This document shows positions 1-8,853 of a stretch of DNA of 64,000 nt, piece after piece (the stretch's first letter is position 1; the number at the start of each line of letters is the position of its first letter). Source of the stretch: an alpha proteobacterium BAL199 (lineage in GTDB: Bacteria > Pseudomonadota > Alphaproteobacteria > Thalassobaculales > Thalassobaculaceae); contig ABHC01000002.1 in assembly GCA_000171835.1 (NCBI GenBank), forward strand, positions 310,001-374,000. The letters are read 5' to 3'. Made by a program: the position numbers and the translations under genes. Below the pieces are notes generated by a model. The model ran no database searches, had not been told where the DNA came from, and saw nothing but the letters and a program-made list of their open reading frames with translations.

Positions 1-495
1 AGCCTGGAGGAGATGGCGCGCGAGTCCGAACTGGACGATGTGCGCCGAGAAATCCAGAAGGTGTCGAGCGGTGGGATCGGGGCGTCGATCGAGAAGCACA
101 TCGATCCCGACGGCGACATCCGCAAGAGCGTCGAAAGCGCGAAAGCATCCAGCGGCGTTGACGAGATCAAGGGCACTCTGGATGAGGCTCACCAGGATGT
201 CCGCTCGCTGGCCCAGGCGGGCGATGCCACTGCCAAAAGTGGCAAGGATCCGGTCCAGGACTACGCATCGCTGGCGGCCAGTTCGATGGCTCCGGGCAAT
301 TCAGTGACGCCCCCGGCCCCGGCCGCGCCGAAGAGCGCGGATCCGGCTCCAACGGCTGCCAAAGCACCCGCCAAGAAGGCGGCGTCGAAGCGTCCGGCGA
401 AGGCGGTTGCCGCAACCGATGCGTCGAGCAAGCCGCCTGCCAAGCCGAGGCGCGCGACCAAAAAGCCGACCGCCACCGACACAAAGAAGGCCTGA
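1..495 (+). CDS. tatB: Sec-independent translocase TatB, 5'-truncated by window edge
   Basis: The frame is open from base 1 (Ser-Leu-Glu-Glu before the first Met at 13), so the membrane-anchored N-terminus lies outside the window. What remains is the amphipathic helix region (ARESELDDVRREIQK) and a long low-complexity Ala/Pro/Lys tail of about 80 residues, typical of alphaproteobacterial TatB. TatB binds twin-arginine signal peptides together with TatC in the inner membrane. The stop lies 3 nt before tatC, so the two are certainly co-transcribed. The call rests on the tail and on the tatC neighbour; the diagnostic transmembrane part is not visible. Confidence 0.85.
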   Translation, partial: SLEEMARESELDDVRREIQKVSSGGIGASIEKHIDPDGDIRKSVESAKASSGVDEIKGTLDEAHQDVRSLAQAGDATAKSGKDPVQDYASLAASSMAPGNSVTPPAPAAPKSADPAPTAAKAPAKKAASKRPAKAVAATDASSKPPAKPRRATKKPTATDTKKA

Positions 496-498
496 TCG

Positions 499-1302
499 AT
501 GGCGGACGGCACTCAAGATCCCGATCAGGATCTCGAAGGCGGCAAGATGCCGCTGCTCGATCATCTGGTCGAACTGCGGCGGCGGCTGGTCATCTCGGCG
601 ATAGCGTTCTTCGCCTGCTTCTTTGTCGGCTATGCGCTGGCCGAGCCGATCTTCACGTTCCTGGTGCAGCCGCTGGCCGACATCACGGCGGGCCAGGCCG
701 GCCGCAGGATGATCTACACCGCGCTGCACGAGGCGTTCTTCACCTACATCAAGGTCGGCTTCTTCTTCGCCGCCTGCGTGTCGTTTCCGATCGTGTCGAT
801 GCAGCTGTGGCTGTTCGTGGCGCCGGGTCTGTACAAGCACGAACGCCGCGCGCTGATGCCGTTCCTGGCGGCGACGCCGGTGCTGTTCACGCTCGGCGCG
901 GCGATGGTCTATTACATCGTGGTGCCGCTGGCCTGGAAGTTCTTCCTTGGTTTTGAACATCCCGGCGGCAACGGCGATCTGCCGCTCGTTCTCGAACCCA
1001 AGGTCGATCAGTACCTGTCGCTGGTCATGCGGCTGATCTTCGCGTTCGGCGTGGCGTTCGAGCTGCCGGTGCTGATCATCCTGATGGCCAAGGTCGGAAT
1101 CGTCAGTGTCGAAGGCCTGCGCGCCAAACGGAAATACGCTATCGTTGTCGCGTTCGTCGCCGCGGCGATCCTCACTCCGCCGGATGTGATCAGCCAGGTG
1201 CTGCTCGCGGTGCCGATCATCGTGCTGTACGAGATCTCGATCCTGTTCGCGGTGATGATCGAGAAGAAGCGCGCCGAAGCCGAGGCTGCCGCCGAAGATT
1301 GA
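499..1302 (+). CDS. tatC: Sec-independent protein translocase TatC
   Basis: A 267-residue multi-pass inner-membrane protein, the receptor core of the twin-arginine export system for folded proteins. The N-terminal signature LLDHLVELRRRL (about residues 18-29) precedes the first membrane helix, and the central FGVAFELPV stretch followed by a conserved Lys-x-Gly is typical of the family. Six hydrophobic segments can be followed through the sequence and length is normal. The C-terminus is a short charged tail (EKKRAEAEAAAED). It starts 3 nt after tatB. The next gene, serS, has its own candidate promoter. Confidence 0.96.
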   Translation: MADGTQDPDQDLEGGKMPLLDHLVELRRRLVISAIAFFACFFVGYALAEPIFTFLVQPLADITAGQAGRRMIYTALHEAFFTYIKVGFFFAACVSFPIVSMQLWLFVAPGLYKHERRALMPFLAATPVLFTLGAAMVYYIVVPLAWKFFLGFEHPGGNGDLPLVLEPKVDQYLSLVMRLIFAFGVAFELPVLIILMAKVGIVSVEGLRAKRKYAIVVAFVAAAILTPPDVISQVLLAVPIIVLYEISILFAVMIEKKRAEAEAAAED

Positions 1303-1331
1303 TTGCCGAAAGTTGGTCGCCGGGGCGTTGC

Positions 1332-1360
1332 TGGACCCGGGCCGGGCGGCTCCGTATAAG
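1332..1360 (+). promoter_or_regulatory. candidate sigma70 promoter upstream of serS
   Basis: TGGACC (1332-1337) and TATAAG (1355-1360) are separated by 17 nt in the 93-nt tatC-serS gap, 35 nt before the serS ATG. The -10 element matches well; the -35 element has one mismatch in TTG. Prediction from spacing and consensus only. Confidence 0.4.
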
Positions 1361-1395
1361 GGCGTTCAGCGACAACGGGACCAGACGATCCGGCC

Positions 1396-2685
1396 ATGCA
1401 TGATATCCGACGCCTTCGAGAGGACGGTGCCGCCTTCGATGCCGCGCTAGCCAAGCGCGGCCTCGCCCCGGTGGCCGAAACGATCCTTACCCGTGACGCC
1501 GACTGGCGGCGGGTGACGACCGAATTGCAGCTTGCCCAGCAGCGCCGCAACGAAGCCTCCAAGCTCATTGGCACGGCGAAGCGGAACGGCGAGTCGGCCG
1601 ATGCCCTGATGGCCGAAGTTGCCGAGCTCAAGGAGCGCATGGCCCAGCTCGAAGAGGACGAGCGCCGCCTCGCCGGCGAGGTCGAAGAATTGCTGGCCGG
1701 TATTCCGAACCTTCCGGCCGACGATGCGCCGGTCGGTGCCGACGAAGACGCCAACGTTGAGCTGCGCCGGATCGGCAAGCCGCGCGAGCGCAACTTCCGG
1801 GCACAGGACCACGTCGCGATCGGTGAGGGCCTGGGTCTCATGGATTTCGAGGCGGCAGCCCGGCTGACCGGTGCGCGCTTCGTGGTGTTGAAGGCCGAAC
1901 TGGCGCGCATGGAACGGGCGTTGGCGGCCTTCATGCTGGACATCCATACTGGAGAGTTTGGCTATACCGAGATCGCCCCGCCGGTCCTGGTGCGCGACCA
2001 GGCGCTGTATGGCACGGGACAATTGCCGAAGTTCGCCGAGGACCAGTTCCGAACCACCGACGGCTATTGGCTGATACCGACCGCCGAGGTTCCACTGACC
2101 AATCTGGTCGCCGACCAGATCCTCGAAGAGGCCGAACTGCCGCTGCGGTATACCGCCTACACGCCGTGCTTCCGCTCGGAGGCGGGTTCGGCCGGGCGGG
2201 ACACCCGCGGCATGATCCGCCAGCACCAGTTCGGCAAGGTGGAACTGGTGTCGATCGCACATCCCGACCGCTCCGACGGGGAGCACGAGCGCATGACCGG
2301 CTGCGCCGAGACTGTGCTGAAGCGGCTCGACCTTCCGTATCGTGTGATGGCCTTGTCGACCGGCGACATGGGTTTCTCGGCACGCCGGACCTACGACATC
2401 GAAGTCTGGTTGCCGGGCCAGGATGACGGTGCCGGACGGTACCGCGAGATCTCGTCGTGTTCGGTCTGCGGCGACTTCCAGGCTCGCCGCATGAAGGCGC
2501 GGTTCCGGCGCAAGGGCGAAAAGGCGACCGAGTTTGTCCACACCCTCAACGGTTCCGGTTTGGCGATTGGCCGGACCCTGATCGCGATCCTGGAAAACTA
2601 TCAGGAGGCGGATGGCTCGGTGACGATCCCGGATGCGCTCAAACCGTATCTCAAAGGCCTGGAACGGATCGAGGCGCGGACATGA
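1396..2685 (+). CDS. serS: seryl-tRNA synthetase
   Basis: 429 residues, normal length for a class II aminoacyl-tRNA synthetase that charges tRNA-Ser. The N-terminal 110 residues form the coiled-coil tRNA-binding arm (heptad-rich, [15 protein letters not shown]). The catalytic domain shows class II motif 2 ([18 protein letters not shown]) and motif 3 near the C-terminus ([17 protein letters not shown]). Its TGA stop overlaps the downstream surE ATG (ATGA), so serS-surE-pcm form a transcription unit, a common alphaproteobacterial arrangement. Confidence 0.97.
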   Translation: MHDIRRLREDGAAFDAALAKRGLAPVAETILTRDADWRRVTTELQLAQQRRNEASKLIGTAKRNGESADALMAEVAELKERMAQLEEDERRLAGEVEELLAGIPNLPADDAPVGADEDANVELRRIGKPRERNFRAQDHVAIGEGLGLMDFEAAARLTGARFVVLKAELARMERALAAFMLDIHTGEFGYTEIAPPVLVRDQALYGTGQLPKFAEDQFRTTDGYWLIPTAEVPLTNLVADQILEEAELPLRYTAYTPCFRSEAGSAGRDTRGMIRQHQFGKVELVSIAHPDRSDGEHERMTGCAETVLKRLDLPYRVMALSTGDMGFSARRTYDIEVWLPGQDDGAGRYREISSCSVCGDFQARRMKARFRRKGEKATEFVHTLNGSGLAIGRTLIAILENYQEADGSVTIPDALKPYLKGLERIEART

Positions 2686-3464
2686 CGACCTGGCCAATGG
2701 AACTCGCGACCAGCCGTATTCTGGTTTCGAACGACGACGGGATCGAGGCTCCGGGGATCAAGGTGCTCGCTCGGATCGCGGCATCGCTGTCCGACGACGT
2801 ATGGATCGTCGCACCCGAGATCGAGCAGAGCGGGGCAGGGCACTCGCTGACGCTGCGCCGGCCGCTGCGCATCCGCAAGGTCGAGGAACGGCGCTACGGG
2901 GTCGACGGCACGCCGACTGACTGCGTGCTGCTGGCGATCAACGAGATCCTGAAGGACCACAAGCCGACCCTGGTGCTGTCCGGCGTCAATCGCGGCGGCA
3001 ATCTCGGCGAGGACGTCACCTACTCCGGCACCGTGGCCGCCGCGATGGAAGGCACGGTGCTTGGCGTTCCGTCGATCGCGCTCAGCCAGGAGTACCCGGA
3101 AGGCGGGCCGGTGCCGTGGGAGACGGTCGAGACGCTGGCTCCGGACTTGATTCGCCGGCTGTGCGCCATCGGCTGGCCGCGCAACTCGCTGATCAACATC
3201 AACTTCCCGGCGGTCGGCCCGGATTCGGTGACCGGCGTGCTGGCTGCTGCTCAGGGACGGCGCAAGATCGGTGACCAGATCACCACGGCGCGCGACCCGC
3301 GTGGTGCACCGTACTACTGGATCGGCAGCATGCGCACTGAAGACCCAACGGTCGCCGGCACCGACATCAACGCGGTCTACAGGAACGCGGTCGCGGTGAC
3401 GCCGATCAGCATGAACATGACCGACCATCCGACTCTGACGAAGCTGGCCGAGACCTTCCATTGA
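2682..3464 (+). CDS. surE: 5'/3'-nucleotidase SurE
   Basis: Metal-dependent nucleoside monophosphate phosphatase, about 260 residues. The N-terminal metal site [14 protein letters not shown] and the later [20 protein letters not shown] motif are diagnostic. The frame is open upstream inside serS, but the ATG at 2682 overlaps the serS stop and places the SNDDG motif near the N-terminus as in the family; an ATG at 2697 is an alternative. The stop overlaps the pcm start. SurE and Pcm are classic partners in stationary-phase survival and damage repair. Confidence 0.95.
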   Translation: MTTWPMELATSRILVSNDDGIEAPGIKVLARIAASLSDDVWIVAPEIEQSGAGHSLTLRRPLRIRKVEERRYGVDGTPTDCVLLAINEILKDHKPTLVLSGVNRGGNLGEDVTYSGTVAAAMEGTVLGVPSIALSQEYPEGGPVPWETVETLAPDLIRRLCAIGWPRNSLININFPAVGPDSVTGVLAAAQGRRKIGDQITTARDPRGAPYYWIGSMRTEDPTVAGTDINAVYRNAVAVTPISMNMTDHPTLTKLAETFH

Positions 3465-4114
3465 GCCACGACGAGGCCCGCAAGATCCGCCTGATCATGA
3501 GCCTGCGCGGTCGGGGCATCACCGATCGGGCGGTTCTCGGTGCACTGGAGCGGGTTCCGCGTGAGATGTTCGTCGATCCGGCCTTCCTCGATCAGGCCTG
3601 GGAGGACCGGGCTTTGCCGATCGCCGCTGGCCAGACTGTCAGCCAGCCCTTCATCGTCGCCTTCATGACTCAGGCGCTGGAACTGACCGATCGTACCAAG
3701 GTCTTGGAGATCGGCACTGGCTCCGGCTATCAGGCGGCTGTGCTCGCCCGGATTGCCCGACGGGTCTATACGGTCGAGCGGCATCCCGAATTGCTGCAGG
3801 TTGCCGAGAAGCGATTCGCCACTTTGAAACTGCACAATCTCCACAGCCGCCACGGCGACGGCTGGAAGGGCTGGGCGGAGCAGGCGCCGTTCGAGGCGAT
3901 CATCGTCACTGCTGCCGCGTCCGAGCCACCCGCCGCACTGCTCGATCAATTGGCTGAAGGCGGTCGCATGGTGGCACCGATCGGCGGATCCAGCGACGTT
4001 CAGCGGCTTGTTCGCTACCGCCGCCGCGATGGCGCGATCGAGGAGGAGAGGTTGCTGGACGTCCGGTTCGTGCCGCTGGTGCGCGGCGCCGCCCGCGCCA
4101 GCGAGTCGCACTGA
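3461..4114 (+). CDS. pcm: protein-L-isoaspartate O-methyltransferase
   Basis: Repairs isoaspartyl residues in damaged proteins using S-adenosylmethionine. 217 residues, with the family N-terminus (ALERVPREMFV), the substrate loop AAGQTVSQPFIVAFMTQAL and the SAM-binding motif VLEIGTGSGYQAAVLARI. The start chosen is a TTG at 3461 that overlaps the surE TGA; an ATG at 3497 (MSLRGRGI) would still keep the whole domain. Translation is probably coupled to surE. Confidence 0.94.
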   Translation: MSHDEARKIRLIMSLRGRGITDRAVLGALERVPREMFVDPAFLDQAWEDRALPIAAGQTVSQPFIVAFMTQALELTDRTKVLEIGTGSGYQAAVLARIARRVYTVERHPELLQVAEKRFATLKLHNLHSRHGDGWKGWAEQAPFEAIIVTAAASEPPAALLDQLAEGGRMVAPIGGSSDVQRLVRYRRRDGAIEEERLLDVRFVPLVRGAARASESH

Positions 4115-4156
4115 CCAGACCGCGTTGAGCCCGAGTCCGCTGCCTCGTACACTGTG

Positions 4157-5347
4157 ATGATGATTAGATCGTTCTTCGCTCCGGTCGCGCTCGGGTTGGT
4201 GCTGTCAGTCATGCTGGCGGCTTGCAGCATGAGTCCGTCGTCGCCGCGACTGGCGAACCCGGACCCGAACGCCAACCCGCCCTCCACCTCGCGCGGATCG
4301 GCCTTGCCGTCGGACGGGGTTGTCTCAGTCCGACCGGGTGACACGATCTACGCTTTGGCGCGGCGCTATGGGATCAGCCCACGCACCATCATCGAGACCA
4401 ATCGACTGGCGCCGCCCTACCTTCTTCATGTCGGTGACCGTTTGATGCTGCCGGTTCCGCGGGTGCATGTGGTCAAGGCCGGTGACACGGTGTCGGAGAT
4501 CGCGCGGGATCGTAGGATCAGCATGGAGCAACTGGTTGCGCTCAACGGCCTGCGCCCGCCTTATGCGATCCGTGTTGGCCAGCGTCTCAATCTCCCGGCG
4601 GTGAGCGACGGTTCCAACGGCACAGTCGTAGCGTCGCGCGAGCCTCAGAACGCACCGATCGTCACCGAGCCGGTGCCGGCGCCGCGGGACCCGACCCAGC
4701 CATGGTCGTCGAATGGCACGCTCAATTTTCCGGTCTCAGGTTCACCGCCCGACCCAGTTGCCGGAGGCGAGCCACCGCTACCGACGGTGCGCCCGTCGGG
4801 CAGCACGTCGTCGAACCAGGTGACATTCGTTCAAGCGCCCACTCCGCCACCTCCTCCGGTCAGCACCCCAGCCGAGACTGCCGCACGCACGGCGATTTTG
4901 ACGCCAGCACCGCGGTCTGCCAGGCGTTTCCAGTGGCCGGTGAAAGGCCGGGTGATAGCCGCCTTTGGTCCTCGCGAGGGCGGCCTGCACAACGACGGGA
5001 TCAACATCGCCGCCAACAAGGGTGAGCAGATCAGAGCCGCCGAAAACGGCGTGGTAGTTTACGCCGGTAACGAGTTGCGCGGGTTCGGCAATCTGTTGCT
5101 GATCAAGCACGCCGACGGCTGGACGACGGCTTATGCCCATGCCGACGCCTTGCTGGTCCGTCGTGGCGATCGGGTGGCCCGCGGGCAACCAATCGCCACG
5201 GTCGGTGAAACCGGCAACGTGGACCGTCCGCAGCTGCACTTTGAGATCCGCAAGGGCCAACGCGCGGTCGATCCGCGCGACGAACTCGCCGAGTCACAGG
5301 CGTCGTTGCCAGCGACCTGGATCCCGCGGACGCGGCTGGCCGGATGA
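4157..5347 (+). CDS. nlpD: NlpD-like lipoprotein, two LysM domains and a degenerate M23/LytM domain
   Basis: About 396 residues. The N-terminus is a lipoprotein signal (hydrophobic core, lipobox LAAC). Two LysM peptidoglycan-binding repeats follow (RPGDTIYALARRYGIS and KAGDTVSEIARDRRIS), then a Pro/Ser/Thr-rich linker and a C-terminal LytM-type domain. In that domain the usual H-x-G-x-D metal site reads N-D-G-I-N, so two zinc ligands are missing, while the later LHFEI is kept. This matches non-catalytic NlpD/EnvC proteins that activate cell-division amidases, so that role is inferred. Candidate starts GTG 4154, ATG 4157 and ATG 4160 are consecutive. The stop overlaps the next gene (ATGA). Confidence 0.85.
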   Translation: MMIRSFFAPVALGLVLSVMLAACSMSPSSPRLANPDPNANPPSTSRGSALPSDGVVSVRPGDTIYALARRYGISPRTIIETNRLAPPYLLHVGDRLMLPVPRVHVVKAGDTVSEIARDRRISMEQLVALNGLRPPYAIRVGQRLNLPAVSDGSNGTVVASREPQNAPIVTEPVPAPRDPTQPWSSNGTLNFPVSGSPPDPVAGGEPPLPTVRPSGSTSSNQVTFVQAPTPPPPPVSTPAETAARTAILTPAPRSARRFQWPVKGRVIAAFGPREGGLHNDGINIAANKGEQIRAAENGVVVYAGNELRGFGNLLLIKHADGWTTAYAHADALLVRRGDRVARGQPIATVGETGNVDRPQLHFEIRKGQRAVDPRDELAESQASLPATWIPRTRLAG

Positions 5348-6198
5348 TCGGCTCGGTCGAGTTGGACTGGCGGTTTGGCACCATCGAGGTGCCGGCGCCC
5401 GATCGCTACATCCGGCAGGCGATCCAGATTACCGGAGAGTACAGCGGCGCCGAGATCGACTTATACCAGGCGCTGTTGCGGCCGAGCGACGTCGCGATTG
5501 ATGTCGGCGCAAATGTCGGCGTGTTCTCGATCGCCATCGGGCAATCCGTCGGTCCGAGTGGCCGAGTGCTGGCCTTTGAGCCGCAACCTCCGATCTACGA
5601 GTTTCTGAAGCGGAACATTTCGAGATCCGAACTGGAGCACGTCCAGATGATTCGGGCCATCGTTGCTCGACGGGACGGCGTCGCGGAGTTCATCGACGTG
5701 CAGACCCTTCCCGAGGGCGAGGAGGTGAACTTTGGCGGGCTCGGCGTGCATTCGTCGATCCGACGCCGGTTCGGCCGGTTCGTGCCGACGGATGTTCGCT
5801 GCATCGACGGCATGGCTCTTGATCGCTGCGACTTCATCAAGATCGATGCGGAAGGCACCGAAGGAGCCGTTGTTGTGGGAGCGACGGCAACAATTGCGCG
5901 ATGCAGGCCGGTCGTGAGCTTTGAATGCGACCGACCGGACGTCGCGGGACCGCTGGTGGATACCTTCCTAGCGGCCGGATATCGGTTGTGGCGGTTTCGC
6001 GGATCGAACATGCGGGTGCCGAACCCCAAGGGCGCGATCCTGAGGGGCTTTCCGAATATCTCGATACTTATGCTGCTGGCGGTTCCGGACGAGCGGCTTG
6101 ACCGATTGGCGGCGGCCGACATGTCTACGCTTCGAACGGTAGATAGCCGGCAGACCTTTGATCGGCTTTCACAAGGGATCGTCAAAGACGCCCTTTGA
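5344..6198 (+). CDS. FkbM family SAM-dependent methyltransferase
   Basis: 284 residues. The SAM-binding region AIDVGANVGVFSIAIGQ (about residues 51-67) and the following VLAFEPQP are typical of FkbM-type O-methyltransferases, as are the acidic FIKIDAEGTEGAV motif and VVSFECDR near the C-terminus. These enzymes usually methylate hydroxyls on sugars, polysaccharides or polyketides; the substrate here is unknown. The ATG overlaps the stop of the NlpD-like gene, so it is translationally coupled to an envelope protein, which suggests an envelope glycan substrate (inference). It converges with the lrgB-like gene with only 1 nt between stop codons. Confidence 0.82.
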   Translation: MIGSVELDWRFGTIEVPAPDRYIRQAIQITGEYSGAEIDLYQALLRPSDVAIDVGANVGVFSIAIGQSVGPSGRVLAFEPQPPIYEFLKRNISRSELEHVQMIRAIVARRDGVAEFIDVQTLPEGEEVNFGGLGVHSSIRRRFGRFVPTDVRCIDGMALDRCDFIKIDAEGTEGAVVVGATATIARCRPVVSFECDRPDVAGPLVDTFLAAGYRLWRFRGSNMRVPNPKGAILRGFPNISILMLLAVPDERLDRLAAADMSTLRTVDSRQTFDRLSQGIVKDAL

Positions 6199-6199
6199 G

Positions 6200-6916
6200 T
6201 CAAAAAATCCAGGACCACAGGAGCGGGAGCAGGATCGCCGTCGCGAGCGCGTTCAACCCCATGGCAAGTCCGGAGAACGCGCCGGCAACCTCGTTCACCT
6301 GCATGGCGCGTGCCGTCCCGATGCCGTGGGCGGCGACGCCGATTGCCAGCCCGCGGGCGCGCCAGTCGCGGATGCGCAGCAGGGTGAGCAAGGGTGGCCC
6401 GAGCATCGCCCCGACCACACCGGTGAGAATAACCAGGACGGCAGTCAGCGAAGGCAGGCCTCCGAGCTGTTCTGCGATGCCCATGGCGATCGGTGTCGTC
6501 ACCGACTTCGGCGCGATCGACGCCACGATTTCAGGCGCTGCACCAAGCAGGACAGCGATTCCGACGGCGCTCAGCGATGCCGACAACGAACCCATGATGA
6601 TTGCCGCCAATAGCGGCCCGACGGACCGGCGAACCCGGGCAAACTGATTGTACAGCGGCACCGCCAGCGCAACTGTCGCCGGTCCGAGCAGGAAGTGCAC
6701 GAACTGGGCACCCTCGAAATACTGACCGTAGGAGGTTCCGGTGGCGACCAGCAGTCCAACCAGGATGACGATGGCGATCATCACCGGGTTCAACAGAGGG
6801 TTCATGCCGAACCGACGGTAGAGCCGGTTGCCGATCAGGTACGCGACCAAGGTCAGCGTCAGGTGCAGCAGAGGGTTGGTCGCCAGATAGACCCAGAGCT
6901 CGTCGATCGGCTTCAT
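6200..6916 (-). CDS. LrgB/CidB family membrane protein
   Basis: 238 residues, almost entirely hydrophobic with several transmembrane helices and the family features KSVTTPIAMGIAEQLGG and AAHGIGTARAMQVNE. LrgB/CidB proteins work with a small CidA/LrgA partner; the pair was described as holin/antiholin-like and later implicated in export of overflow metabolites such as pyruvate or glycolate. The upstream minus-strand gene at 6913-7281 encodes that partner and overlaps this start by 4 nt, so the two form one operon. Confidence 0.9.
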   Translation of the reverse strand: MKPIDELWVYLATNPLLHLTLTLVAYLIGNRLYRRFGMNPLLNPVMIAIVILVGLLVATGTSYGQYFEGAQFVHFLLGPATVALAVPLYNQFARVRRSVGPLLAAIIMGSLSASLSAVGIAVLLGAAPEIVASIAPKSVTTPIAMGIAEQLGGLPSLTAVLVILTGVVGAMLGPPLLTLLRIRDWRARGLAIGVAAHGIGTARAMQVNEVAGAFSGLAMGLNALATAILLPLLWSWIF

Positions 6917-7281
6917 GGTTGCTGGTCCATGTCCGGTTGCCGGCCGGCCAACCGCTCCAAGCCGAGCATTGTCAGCGCGGTCACGGCGATGGCGATCGCC
7001 GTGCTGGTGATCAGCGCCACGCCGATGGCCAGCCAGGCGTCCTCAAGCAACCCGATGTGCAGCATGATGCCGACGCCGGCCGGCACGAACAGCAGCGAGA
7101 AGTGTGACAGCAGTGTCGTGGCCGTCGTCTGCATCACCGGCGGGACGCCGCGCCGGATCAACAAGCCGATGAACAACAGCAACATGCCGAGCACTGGGCC
7201 GGGAACAGGCAGGCCGAACAAACCGACCAGAACTTCACCGACCAGTTGGCAGATCAGCAGGAGGGTCAGGCTCTCGATCAT
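6913..7281 (-). CDS. CidA/LrgA family holin-like protein
   Basis: 122 residues with four hydrophobic segments and the family motif PGPVLGMLLLF at about residues 27-37. It is the small partner of the LrgB-like protein encoded immediately downstream (4-nt overlap). The family modulates murein hydrolase activity or metabolite efflux at the inner membrane; the direction of the effect cannot be read from sequence. No LytS/LytR or LysR regulator lies beside it. Confidence 0.88.
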   Translation of the reverse strand: MIESLTLLLICQLVGEVLVGLFGLPVPGPVLGMLLLFIGLLIRRGVPPVMQTTATTLLSHFSLLFVPAGVGIMLHIGLLEDAWLAIGVALITSTAIAIAVTALTMLGLERLAGRQPDMDQQP

Positions 7282-7308
7282 CCCGACACTCCCTTGGCGG
7301 CGTTTCGA

Positions 7309-8187
7309 TCAGCTTACGATCTTGCCATGCCGTCCGGCCAGATCTTGGATGTACTGCCAGGCGACCCGACCGGAGCGCGAACCGCGGGTCACCGACCACT
7401 CTCGGGCCTCGGCGTGCAGTTGTTCGCGCGGGACGTTGATCCCGAACGCCTGGGCGTAGCCTTCGATCATCGCGAAGAAGGTATCCTGGTCGCAGCTGTG
7501 GAAGCCGAGCCAGAGGCCGAAACGGTCGGACAATGAGACCTTCTCCTCGACCGCCTCGGACGGATTGATTGCGGTCGAACGCTCGTTCTCGATCATGTCG
7601 CGGGCCATCAGATGGCGTCGATTGGAGGTTGCGTAGAACAGCACGCTCTCCGGTCGTCCTTCGATGCCGCCTTCCAACACCGCCTTCAGCGATTTGTAGC
7701 TGTTGTCGGAATGGTCGAACGACAGGTCGTCGCAATACACCACCGAGCGGCGGTCGGCGTCGCGCAGGATGTGCAGCAGTTTCGGCAGCGTCTCGAGGTC
7801 CTCGCGGTGGATCTCGATCAGGGCCAACGAGCCTGGATGCTTGACGTTGATCTCGGCGTGGACCGCCTTGACCAGCGACGACTTGCCCATGCCGCGCGCG
7901 CCCCACAGCAGGGCGTTGTTGGCGGGCAGGCCGAGGGCGAACCGCTCGGTGTTTTCGAACAGGGTGCGGCGCTGCAACTCGATCCCCTGCAGCAGTTTGA
8001 TTGGGATCCGGTTGATCTTGGCGATCGGCTCCAATCGTCCGTGAGCTGCGTCCCAGATGAAGCCGTCGGCGGCGTGCACATCGGACGCGGCAGTCGGCGG
8101 CGGCGCCAGCCGCTCCAGGGCGTCGGCTATCCGGGTGAGAACAGCAAGGTTCAGGGCATTGTTCGGCGTGGATGGATCGGTGGTCAT
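7309..8187 (-). CDS. DUF815 family AAA-type ATPase
   Basis: 292 residues. After a short N-terminal helix there is a Walker A loop (LLWGARGMGKSSLVKA) and a Walker B-like strand (RRSVVYCDDLSFD), followed by the arginine-bearing segment LFYATSNRRHLM. This layout is that of the DUF815 ATP-binding proteins, which are widespread in proteobacteria and lack a defined function. It ends 27 nt upstream of the CidA-like start on the same strand and is divergent from yajC. The start ATG at 8187 is followed at once by the family N-terminus. Confidence 0.82.
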   Translation of the reverse strand: MTTDPSTPNNALNLAVLTRIADALERLAPPPTAASDVHAADGFIWDAAHGRLEPIAKINRIPIKLLQGIELQRRTLFENTERFALGLPANNALLWGARGMGKSSLVKAVHAEINVKHPGSLALIEIHREDLETLPKLLHILRDADRRSVVYCDDLSFDHSDNSYKSLKAVLEGGIEGRPESVLFYATSNRRHLMARDMIENERSTAINPSEAVEEKVSLSDRFGLWLGFHSCDQDTFFAMIEGYAQAFGINVPREQLHAEAREWSVTRGSRSGRVAWQYIQDLAGRHGKIVS

Positions 8188-8296
8188 GACGTGGATCTCG
8201 GAGCGGCGGAGAGGGGTGTCGTCGAATGAGGCCGCGGACGTTACCGGCGCTCCTGCAGAGGGTCAACGCCGTGGCGCAGCGCAAGGCGGGCTGTCG

Positions 8297-8324
8297 TTGC
8301 ATTTCGTGGGTGCGCCGCTATAGT
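8297..8324 (+). promoter_or_regulatory. candidate sigma70 promoter for the yajC-secDF operon
   Basis: TTGCAT (8297-8302) and TATAGT (8319-8324) are separated by 16 nt in the divergent region between the DUF815 gene and yajC, about 73 nt before the yajC ATG. A GGGAG ribosome-binding sequence lies just before that ATG. Confidence 0.5.
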
Positions 8325-8397
8325 CCCGCCACTTCGCGCCGGCCACAGTCGGCACGCATTAAAGCGTAGGGCGGAACCCCTCGGGAGACGGAACGGC

Positions 8398-8820
8398 ATG
8401 TTGATTTCACCAGCCTATGCACAGGCAGCGGGCGGACTGGGCGGCGGCAGCGACATGATCATGTCGTTGGCTCCGCTTGTCCTGATCTTTGCGGTTTTCT
8501 ACTTCCTGCTGATTCGACCGCAGCAGAAGAAGGCCAAGGAGCATCGTGAGATGCTGGGCAACGTGCGTCGCAACGACAAGATCGTCACCAATGGCGGCTT
8601 GGTCGGCACCGTGATCAAGGTCAGCGAAGGCGATGATCTGCTGACCGTGGAGATTGCCAGCGGTGTGAAGGTTCAGGTCGTGCGAAGCATGATCGCCGAC
8701 GTGCGCACCAAAGGTCAGCCGGTCAGCAGCAAGGCGCCGGCCAAGGGCAAGGCTGCGAAGACCGTCGAAGCCGACAACGACGACGAAGACGACGCGGAAA
8801 CACCGAAGTCGGCCACCTAA
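8398..8820 (+). CDS. yajC: preprotein translocase subunit YajC
   Basis: 140 residues. A single transmembrane segment (LAPLVLIFAVFYFLLI) is followed directly by the signature RPQQKKAKEH and the cytoplasmic domain with IVTNGGLVGTV. YajC is the small accessory subunit of the SecDF-YajC complex. The C-terminus is an acidic low-complexity tail (DNDDEDDAET) longer than in enterobacteria. secD follows 33 nt downstream. Confidence 0.95.
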   Translation: MLISPAYAQAAGGLGGGSDMIMSLAPLVLIFAVFYFLLIRPQQKKAKEHREMLGNVRRNDKIVTNGGLVGTVIKVSEGDDLLTVEIASGVKVQVVRSMIADVRTKGQPVSSKAPAKGKAAKTVEADNDDEDDAETPKSAT

Positions 8821-8853
8821 GCCGCCGGACCACCCGACGCAAGGCAGAGCACT

